Positions 30,118 to 64,000 of a stretch of 64,000 nt of DNA are shown here, in pieces. The notes beneath the pieces are model-generated. The model did no database searches and had not been told where the DNA came from. It was given only the letters and a program-made list of their open reading frames with translations. The DNA is taken from contig NC_054559.1 of assembly GCF_017654505.1 (NCBI RefSeq), positions 16,814,855 to 16,878,854 on the forward strand. The letters are read 5' to 3'. Position 1 is the stretch's first letter. Each line of letters opens with the position of its first letter. Made by a program: the position numbers and the translations under genes. The stretch comes from Polyodon spathula. Its lineage: Eukaryota > Chordata > Actinopteri > Acipenseriformes > Polyodontidae.

Positions 30118-33095
30118 TCAAATAAAATCCAGCCGTGACAGAACGCCGAGGTTTACGTTGTTTGACTCGGGGGGGCAGCAGAATGCTGTGAGGCCCCTAC
30201 CCATGTCTCCTTGCATCCGGTTGACAGGACCCTTGTGCTGCTCCTCGATGTGCAGTGTCATCTCCTCGCGGGATGGGGTGGAGTGCAAGCACTGTAGGCA
30301 GTTATAGCGCCCTCTAGTGTGCTCCCACACAATGCGACTGTTGAAGGACTGGCCTGTAAATGTCAACAGACAGAAAATAACAATAACAGCAACAATAACA
30401 ATAAGTTATTATTATCAACATTTATTTATTTGGCAGATCCCTTTATCCAAGGTGACTTACAGGAGTTACAAGGCAGTACAGGGTTACAGTGCTAAATTGA
30501 TATTTAAATACAGTATAATTTACAGTAAGTGCAAATTATACTACTAAAATGCAACAAGTTAGGAGTATTATTATTTCAGTTAATCTCAGCTGAGAGCTCA
30601 AATGATTTACTGCAAGCCACCCATCAACTACTATAGACATAGCTTTCAACAGCTTGGCCAATTAAGTGTTTTTACCGCATCAGTTTTGGTCCATTCCAAT
30701 CCAGGACCTTGTTCCAGCCAGATCCTTCAGTACTGAATTGAACACTTGACCTTGTTGAGACAATACTGCTCAGTCAGTAAAAAACAAAATTACATTATTC
30801 CTAAATATCCCAAAACCACAAATTGTCCGATATGGCAGGCTGCAGGAAATGGTTCTTACTATTTATAGGCTATGGAATTGTAGCATCAGACTAAATCATT
30901 TCTTAGATTTGAGTACTCTAATCTCCACTTTCTTGAAAAACCAGACAGATTTCAGTCAAACCTCGTCCTAATAATGAACTTCTATTAAACACCTTCTGAA
31001 ATCCACACATCTCACCTTGGTTTTTCTTCCACACAGCGTTGGAGGCGGGAAGCCCAGCTTGGTTGGGGACAAACGGCCCGAGGCGCTGCTGTACGACAGA
31101 CTGGGGTAAGGAGTAGGAAGTGGGGTGCACGTAGGGCAGGAAATGGCCAGGCATGGAGGCGCCGTGCGACTGGCCAGCAAAGCGCAGGGGTGAGGGTCCG
31201 AACTGGGACGGTTCGAGCAGCTGGAAGGGGTGCGGACTCGGAGAGACCAGGGGTACAGAGCTAAGAGAGCTGTGGACGCTGGGCAGGCTGTTGGAGATGG
31301 AGGGGGCAGCCTTGGAGGCCTGGGGCTGGGAGGGAGCCGAAGCCAGGCTCGAGGGCACCAGCTTCTCAAGATGTTGGATGACACTCTGCAGTTTGGGCAG
31401 CTCGGGGGCAGCTCGTTTGACCTGCGGTTTGGAGAGCTCTGTGGCAGGCAGAGTGGCTGGTTTAGGCTTCTCCAGCTTGTGAGCTGCTTTGTTTTTGACA
31501 ACCTTGGAGCAGATGTGGAGATGCTTGAAAAGGGCCCGGTGTGTGCGCAAATGCACTTTGCAGTTTTCACATCTGCAAAAAAAAAAAAAAAGAAAAACCA
31601 AAAAAAAATCTGTGGTTCTGAAAAGCTCACTATAGCGGACAGGTGCTCTCATAAAAAAAAAAAAAAAAAAACAAAACCACCCATTACAACTGCCACTTTG
31701 CAGACTGTTTCTCAGAAAGACCAAGAACTGGATAGGTATGGACTCTGATCTACCCTCTTACCTCCTGGAGTAGTTGAGGCACATTGGAAGCAAGTGTGGG
31801 GAATCCCACATGAGAAAACATCTGTCCAGCTTTATTACCATGGTTTCCTTAGTACCAAGCCACTTGGGGCCTCACTTACTAGTTATGCCTTTCATAAGCA
31901 CAAAACATATCAACTGGCTATATCTATATATTCAATTGGTCTACCTAAATATACTCTTTAAATGATTAAAATAGAGCCTTTCCTGGCGTTCCATATACTT
32001 GTGGAAACATAAATACACTCAGATCTGTATAGCTGTCCTCCACACCCCCCTCTTCCCACTGACTTACATGAAGTAGCGATTGGGTTTGTAATGTTGACGC
32101 ATATGATCCATGAGCTGTTGCATGCTGGGAAAGGTCCCTGTGCACCTCAGAGTGGAGCAATGGAACAGTTTACCTGGAAGAGATGAACACACACACTCAC
32201 TGAGCAACCTTGCGTCTGGACAAAAGGAGCCAGCCCCTGTCCTGTGTCTGCTAGCTGTGCTTACCCTGCAAGGACTGCGTGGCAATGTAGTGGCTTCCCG
32301 CGTGCCTCATTAGCTCTTGCATGTCCCAAAAGACTTGCTTGCAGCCGGAAAAAGAGCAATGCATCCCTTTTCCTGTAAAAGGACAGAAATATTGTCAAAC
32401 CCAAGTTTTCTACCCCATGATCCTGGTTCCTGAAATCCCAGGAAACTGTTGTGAGATTACCTTCATGCAGCTAATTTTTTTTTAGAATATGTCTTGGATG
32501 CTTTACAACACACCTCAATAACCTGCTCTGAGCCGATCAAACGCCTTGCAAGAGTTATCCAACCTCAAGCAAGCTTCACGTCCCCAGATTACCTTAACCA
32601 CCAAATTGCTGTTACCTGACAATTTTTGTATTGCATCTCAACAAGTGGATCTCCCCACTGAATCCTGCTGCACCTGCATCTCATACCTGACCTGGGGTCA
32701 GTTATAATCAGAATTACTATTACAACAGCATTGCTTGATGATATTGCAATTGCAATGCTATTTCGTTCAATTACAGTTATAATTATAACAACACTAAAGT
32801 TACCTAAACAACTGCACACATTAACATGTTCACACGGTTTACTCTATATAACTGATCACAGCTATTGCACTGCAATTAATTCTGAATTGCACAATTCCAA
32901 CTGTAATTACCGACAGGTCTGTCTGATACAATACCTTCCATGACATTGCAGGAGACCACGCTCCCTGCTCCTCCTTTGGTAACACGGACATGTTGGTGCC
33001 CGCAGAGGCCAAGGGCTCCTGGTAAGGAAACCCCACTTGCAGACTGGACTTCAACTGCGGCCAGAAGGTCTGACAGCTTCTCCAGGGGATACTGT
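30118..33095 (-). CDS. ZNF414: Zinc finger protein 414
   Basis: Exons: 33095-32935, 32372-32265, 32173-32068, 31572-31016 and 30353-30118 (stop). Splice borders and phases agree throughout. Visible C2H2-type fingers: HCSFSGCKQVF...RHAGSH (exon 2), FHCSTLRCTGTF...DHMRQH (exon 3), and a finger beginning CENCKVHLRTHRALFKHLH that ends His-Ile-Cys and crosses into exon 4. A C-terminal YNCLQCLHST...HIEEQH finger is in the last exon. Exon 4 is a long Pro/Ser-rich linker ending in AVWKKNQG. The YKPNRYF, FKHLH and AVWKK segments match ZNF414, an uncharacterised nuclear protein next to MYO1F in human. The last exon is read through to its first stop; a possible donor (GTAGGG) lies before that, so the extreme C-terminus is uncertain. 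The first exon is a separate candidate. Confidence 0.88.
30424..30500. repeat. Dispersed fish-type repeat fragment
   Basis: TTTATTTATTTGGCAGATCC followed by a TATCCAAGGTGACTTACA block. I recognise this as a motif recurring widely in fish genomes, but cannot name the family with certainty. It lies in the ZNF414 3' flank side of intron 5 (between the last two exons). Confidence 0.5.
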
Positions 33096-33516
33096 CTAGA
33101 AAACAAACACTGGCTTCAGCAAGTCCATAAACAAAAGCATCGAAGAAAACAAATATCCATATCCATAAAACATTTCCTCACTAGTACTTATTATTTATTG
33201 TTTTTTTTTTTTGGGGGGGGGGGGGGGGTGTGTGTGTGTGTGTCTAATTTAAAAGCATGGAATCCAGCGCTTTCTTTAAATTGTCCCAGTGTTTTGATCC
33301 TATCTTCTGCTCTAAACTTACTATTACTCAGCTTCCACATATGCCCTATTGTTCTACTCTACTAAATTTGAAGTCATGTCTAGGCTGAAGAGATTTCATT
33401 ATTTTAACCTGACCTCATAGCTCACGTCATTAACTCCTGAGATCAGCCTAGTTGCCCTTACCTGCTCATATACTGCACATGAACACTGTTCGATATATAC
33501 TGCACATCTTATGACA

Positions 33517-33556
33517 TTATATATATATATATAAGATATAGATCTAAATATATATC

Positions 33557-33598
<42 letters not shown>

Positions 33599-33644
33599 GT
33601 GGGATATTCCCATATCTATATATAGTGTGTGTATATAATATATG

Positions 33645-33702
<58 letters not shown>
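33517..33702. repeat. TA-rich microsatellite in ZNF414 intron
   Basis: Alternating TA with short interruptions, ending in a pure run of about 55 bp at 33648-33702. It truncates the Penelope-like element on its 3' side. Confidence 0.9.
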
Positions 33703-33704
<2 letters not shown>

Positions 33705-33712
33705 AAAAGGTT

Positions 33713-34523
33713 TTAACAAATTGTACACAAAAAGTAGATACAGTAGACTATTCCTATAGATGTACAAGTAAAATGTTCATGAATGTTGAATGAAGATTTA
33801 ATGCCTCTAATCTCTGTTTCAGAATGAATGTATTTACAGGTATTACATTGTGGTCTATTACATGGATATGTACTTTTCAAAGGTTCCCCAAAAGGATGAA
33901 TAGCACTGTGTACCACATATTCTCTTATATTCTTGTCTCTTCTATATGACATCAAGGGGGGAGTCTTGAAAATAGGCACTGTAGATGGGTCTTCTTGTAA
34001 CATTGTAAAGTTTCTTTGCACACTTCTCTGTATCTTTCTGTTGGTAGGGTGCTAAGTGAGTACCAGAGGGATTCTATCATCTGTGTGTTGTATGTTGTTA
34101 TTATATAACACATTTTTTCTATTTATATTTGAAATGCAGGATTTAGCTTTAGTGATAATTTTGTCTGGGAAGCCACAATTTCCAAAAAACACACACATTT
34201 CCTCGCTTTTGGTGAAAAAATCTTGATCGTCGCTGGAAATACGTGAGTCTTAACAGTTGTGAATAAGGAATCGAGTCACGGCAAGCCTTAGGGTGTGAGG
34301 AGTCATTCTGCAGATATGAATGCGAATCAGTTGGTTTGTAGTAGACAGTGGTATTAATGGTGGAATTCAAAACAGTGATGGAAATGTCTAAAAAAGATAT
34401 ACTATTGCCCGTTTCTGGTAAGTTCCATGTGAAATCCAGGGCTGGGTGGAAATATGTTACTGACTGAATATATATATATCTTTTAAACTTTCTGTGTACA
34501 TTTTTAAAATCCTTTTCTTTCAC
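33713..34523 (-). mobile_element. Penelope-like retroelement fragment
   Basis: Minus-strand frame 34523-34149 carries the end of a Penelope-type reverse transcriptase, with the SFLDISI and YYKPTDSHSYLQ blocks and the HPKACRDSIPYSQLLRL block typical of the family. Frame 34021-33713 continues through a linker with a CNTCKY cysteine pair and the start of a GIY-YIG endonuclease domain (IGIVYCIYF). Penelope elements combine RT with GIY-YIG, so the order is as expected. The copy lacks the RT N-terminus, is broken between 34149 and 34021, and stops inside the endonuclease domain at a TA repeat. It is in the same orientation as ZNF414. Confidence 0.85.
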
Positions 34524-35092
34524 ATGCCTTCAATTTTGTACACTGGAGTTATATATAACAACCTTGCTTCACAAATACAATGTTATTAATGGCAAATGTG
34601 GTGCTTAATATTTTTATAAACTAAATTCAAGTTATAGTTTGCTCTCATTCCCATAAAACACACATTAGGTATTTGTCCTAGTATTGTTAACGTCTTATTT
34701 CTGTGTGTGAAACGTACACAGGTAAACAAATATCCTCATTGAGAGATTGTTCTGCTTAATCAACACATTGTACACCGCTATGTAAAATAAGTTCATATCT
34801 ATGGTCTCAACACTGTCAATGCACCTTTTACTTTATTCTTATTATTTTTAACATGTAGTACCAAACAGGACAAGACAGTGTCCCGTTCAATACAGCACTC
34901 GCCTAGTTCGGGAACTGTGGACCTTCCATCGCGGGGAAAAAAAACCAAACCGAAATAGCTTATAGAGAGGTTCCCTGACGGTCGAGTGGAATGACGTTCG
35001 TATTTTCTAAAGTCAGATAGTTTAAAACCTTTTACAAACATAAATATTATTACATTTTAACAACAAATATTATGCTTCTATTAAGAATCTAC

Positions 35093-35100
35093 GCAGCCAT
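35093..35100 (-). CDS. ZNF414: Candidate first coding exon of ZNF414
   Basis: On the minus strand an ATG at 35100 in AAAATGGC context gives Met-Ala plus two bases before a GT at 35092. The first clear ZNF414 exon (33095) needs exactly two carried bases, so the join would read MAAQYPLEK. With it, the exon lengths sum to 1176 bp, or 391 aa plus stop, close to the long isoform length I recall for the family. The donor (GTAGAT) is weak, and 8 bp is little evidence. The flanking sequence has a CRE-like TGACG and a GCGAC-rich patch at 35105-35155, as expected for a promoter. Confidence 0.33.
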
Positions 35101-35267
35101 TTTGGATGAGACGAGCTGTCGCGAGTTAAACAAGGGAGCGGTGTTACTGTGACGCAATACCCTTGGTTGGTGGATTCCTGCTAATGTGTTTACATTTCCA
35201 GCACATTGTTGGAAATTACCTTTTAAATTCCTTTGAAATGTAGCAATGACTCATACCTGCTTTTTAA

Positions 35268-35284
35268 ATTATATATATATATAT

Positions 35285-35332
<48 letters not shown>

Positions 35333-35341
35333 TATATATAT
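35268..35341. repeat. TA microsatellite
   Basis: Alternating TA with two short interruptions, upstream of the candidate ZNF414 first exon. Confidence 0.9.
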
Positions 35342-36701
35342 TCTTCATACTAAGATTCTAAAGCAATGGAAATGAACTATTTTCACAGTTCATTCTTACC
35401 TGCATTCTATTTTGGACACAAGTAATTGCCTAATGCAAAATGTTCTGCAGTAATTGGATTTCTAACGCTAACACTAAATACTTGTGTATCACCACACTTA
35501 CATATTTTTAGGGTGCTTTCCGATCCGTTACATCGATTAGTTTTGGTGCAAATAGGATTCCAATTGCAAAAGCATGTTGCTATGTCTGTATTCGGAGACA
35601 GTTTGCTTCTGAGTTACAGTGTATAAAGCATTGCACTAAATGGGTGCTGTTCACAGTATTAACATGATCCCAGGTGTCCTAATTCTCCAGAAAAAAAATA
35701 AAAAAGCTTAAAATAAATCAGGAGGTTGATTTAAATAATTGTAGCTAACAAAATAGTTCAATTAATCGCGGCCATTTTGCACTGCCCTTAGCTGCCCTCA
35801 AATGTGCAGTTTTGAGAGAAACACATTTTTTCCCCATTGTAAAACATTACATCTGGTACTGCATTAGGTTAAAAGACGCTCTCAGTTTCTATGGTTTATT
35901 CCAGTATTCCTTGCTTGCACTTGTACTTCCTGGGTCATTTCACTCCAGCAGTGTCTTTTCTGGGTCAAAGCATGTTACTGGCTGATGAAAGCAAGTCAGT
36001 CAATAAGGGATACAGCTGTGGCGGCGGCAGGATTTCATTCCTGGCTGGGCCCCAAATTTTTACAGACGGGCCGTTTATGATTTAATGACATAAACATAAT
36101 GACATAACTACCAATATGTGTACTGAGGATATGCTGTACTGTCAGATGGGCTACTGACAGGAAAGAAGCCAGTGAATGGGGTGGGGACAAATTCACTCTC
36201 CAGATGAAAGGACTCAGGAAATACAACATTGTATGGCTTGTGAACAGTTTTCTTTCAGTTAGTGTAGTGCCAGATATTTTAAAATCTTAAGTTTTAAAAT
36301 AAAAATATGTGTTTGCTAGAATGTGTTTCTTTCAAAACTGCACATCTGAGTCCTAGAAAAAAAAAATGTGTATGGTAGAAAAATGTTATTACTATTTTGC
36401 TCGCTACTGTTCATTTAAAAAAGAAACTAATGCATTCGGTTCCACTGGCACCCAGTGTACTCTACTTAAATATCATGACTATCTCTGCAGCCACCATCTT
36501 CCTCTATTAGACACCATTCACTGGAAACGACCAAAGAATGCAATACAGTTTTTATTTTTCATTCAGAATACTTTTTTTTATTGAATACAGAAAAAAAAAA
36601 TCTATAAAAAAAGGTTGTGTACATTATACTGTAACAATAACGACATTCAAGTTTTGGGGAAGCAGTAGTTCTTATTAATTTACAAAGACGTTAGTTGTAA
36701 T

Positions 36702-36734
<33 letters not shown>

Positions 36735-37828
36735 CTACACAATTTCCATTTTTTCAACATTTTTGATCTAAAACTTATTTATTACTTTACGACCGTGAAC
36801 CACAATCACGCTGAAGTATCTTACAGTTTTTGGGCACAGAGATATAGCTAGAATCTAGGCTATAAGAGCTCAGCAGCACCTTATTGCATATACTGTAAGT
36901 TCTTTGGTATAATTCATGGCACTGCACATGCAGATGACAGTGCTTTCATTCTGTTTCACTGAATGTTGCTCGGGGTGCACTGCAGTAATGCAATGTCCCT
37001 TAGCAGCTGGCATCTTTGTTCTATTAACTCTTTACTGCCCTGGGTATGTTCCCATACCTATTTAATGGTATTATCTCGATGTCAAATATACTGGATACTG
37101 GGCAGTAAAGGGTTAAAATATATTAAATACAGGGGCGATTGGACCCAAGAAGGAGCAGTGTTTTGTCAAGCATTGCACAGGCTAATCTATCAATACTCCA
37201 TACAGGATGATCACAGATGATCCACCTCTCCCTATTACATACAACATCTAATTCCCTTCTTGAGCAACCTGTACCGTATAATCGTGCAAAGTGGTACGGG
37301 CTTCTACTGAGGTGTACACTGTTTCCCATGGAAATTCAGTCTTCAGTTTCATACATAACGCATGCATGAGTATAAGTGCTCCATGGCTGAAGATGAGTTC
37401 AAATGCAAGGCATGGGGGCTGAAATGCTTAGGCATTGCTTTGTAAGAGTATGGCAAGTTGGGTAGTAAAATGTATAAAATACCACATTAAAGTAGGTGGA
37501 TTTCTAATCGGCTTCACTGCATGCAAACCAGTGTGTTTATCTCCCCAGTATAAGTGCATGTGTCTATTTGCACGATTGTACAGTACTGTATACAGATCAC
37601 ACCCCCACAGCAAAACAACCTTTCAAAGCCTGTGCTGAACTTCAGCACTAATATCATAGCCCCAGAACACATTTAGATGTTTTTTCTGCACGTCTGGTGT
37701 AGCAATGTGGCTGTGGAGGTGTGATTATATATATTTATATACATATGTTGACAACTTGGAAGTGTTTAAAGCTGCAGCCCCTTTGTCCTGGGCCTGGGCG
37801 TAATGCAGATTCTTCTCAGCTGAAGAAT
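35342..37828. other. MYO1F 3' UTR and intergenic sequence
   Basis: No further coding exon is recognised. The right part must contain MYO1F 3' UTR on the minus strand; AATAAA-like signals in that orientation occur around 36550-36577. It also holds an ATA trinucleotide run at 36703-36727. The stretch around 36250-36350 weakly resembles 6930-7060. Confidence 0.45.
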
Positions 37829-63089
<25,261 letters not shown>

Positions 63090-64000
63090 CTGCAAGACAA
63101 AAAAAAAGAGTCACTGCAGGTGTTATCTCATCCAGAACTGCAACCACTCAATCAGTACTGAGACTGGGTTTAGGTGAACCCCATTTCAGTGGGATCCATG
63201 GGAAGGGAAGAGTCTGGGATCCTGATGGGCAGACCAGCCTGCAGCCCGGACCGGCCTGGACAGCTTAGACAGAAGAAGATGTGAATTGAGCATTGAGACT
63301 AATTGGAAATGAAAGCATAGAAACAGGTGTACTGTCAGTATTTGCATTATATAATAAGTGAATACATCATAGGCTGTTTCTTATTGTTTAAAGGATGTCA
63401 CCTTTTGCAGTTTGGGAGGGCGGTGAAATGAAGCTGAGCTCAAACTATCCACAATGAGACTCACTTATTATAAATTATAGAAGCAAAGATTGCACTGGGA
63501 ACTACTAGTAATACAGTAATATTAACAAAACTGTTCATGTGCACAGAATGGCATCTGTACACAGGATAAGAATTACATTTTGACAAATGTAATTTTGTAA
63601 ACATGTTTTTCATAATGCTTCAACAGTGGAATGGAAGGAAATTTCAAAAGTTAACAAAAACTTAAATAAGTTACAGGAGGTTTCGTAGTTTTTAGAATTC
63701 ATGTCACGTGATTGTTTTGTGCAGCTTCAGAAGCAGACGGTTTCTAGTTCTAACAAATACATAACTAAATATTGACGCTGCTCTGGTGACTGACAGCACA
63801 CTGCAGATATCTGAAGCAACGTGTTTGCAGAAGTGATGTGAAAACTCAGGTGACTTGCAGTGGGCTGGACCACAGCTTTCACACTCATTGCTGGTCGTGC
63901 TTTTTTGCATTTCTGCCTCTCTACAGACGGATAATATTTCCTTGGATTTAATTAACATGGCGGTAATGAAACATTCAGGAGTCAAAATTCTATGTTAACA
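63090..64000. other. MYO1F first intron, 3' part
   Basis: Upstream of the first visible MYO1F exon. No short exon with a matching N-terminus and donor was found, so exon 1 is presumed to lie to the right of the window. The minus-strand frame 63985-63704 has no recognisable domain. Confidence 0.5.

Noticed and set aside
31153..31748. Plus-strand open frames of 109 and 172 aa
   Set aside because: They are shadows of the Pro/Ser-rich ZNF414 exon 4, whose minus-strand frame continues the zinc finger and matches the family.
34799..35041. 80-aa minus-strand frame upstream of the Penelope fragment
   Set aside because: It does not match Penelope RT or ZNF414, and has no donor that would join in phase to the 33095 exon.

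Overview
This is vertebrate nuclear DNA, most likely from a ray-finned fish. Genes are split into small exons with GT-AG introns, separated by AT-rich and simple-repeat-rich sequence, decayed Tc1/mariner transposons, a Penelope-like retroelement and a tRNA-derived SINE. The SINE resembles a family I associate with non-teleost ray-finned fishes such as sturgeon and paddlefish; that placement is an inference from memory. There are no bacterial-type operons, CRISPR arrays or prophage.

All five recognisable host genes are on the minus strand, so each starts at high coordinates. From left to right they are: the first coding exon and promoter of MLLT1/ENL (ATG at 1978, the rest off the left edge); complete ACER1, alkaline ceramidase 1 (six exons, 14334 to 8413, 264 aa); an ANP32-family acidic leucine-rich nuclear phosphoprotein (seven exons, 22925 to 16890, with a one-base frame break in the acidic tail); ZNF414 (five clear exons, 33095 to 30118, possible first exon at 35100); and MYO1F, unconventional myosin If (27 coding exons, 63089 to 37829, missing only the few residues of exon 1). 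Exons were delimited by splice sites. In the four genes with more than one visible exon, exon lengths and phases agree with the translated protein, except at one ANP32 junction.

The gene set resembles human chromosome 19p, where MLLT1 adjoins ACER1 and ZNF414 adjoins MYO1F, but with an ANP32 paralogue between the pairs. The genes do not form one pathway: chromatin reading (MLLT1), ceramide hydrolysis (ACER1), histone and phosphatase regulation (ANP32), DNA binding (ZNF414), and actin-based membrane motility (MYO1F).

Mobile DNA fills introns and intergenic spaces. Tc1-like remnants lie at 2652-3484, 3485-4870, 9551-11118 and 28185-29761. Three copies of a small TA-flanked inverted-repeat element lie near 15.9, 53.4 and 56.5 kb, and a different 986-bp one at 50605-51590. 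A Penelope-like fragment is at 33713-34523. The oddest region is a roughly 4.7-kb insertion in a MYO1F intron (about 39870-44587). It splits a 26-bp minisatellite and contains a 552-bp near-palindrome, a hAT-like MITE, a G-rich 21-bp minisatellite and short splice-flanked reading frames on the plus strand. I could not assign it to a known element.
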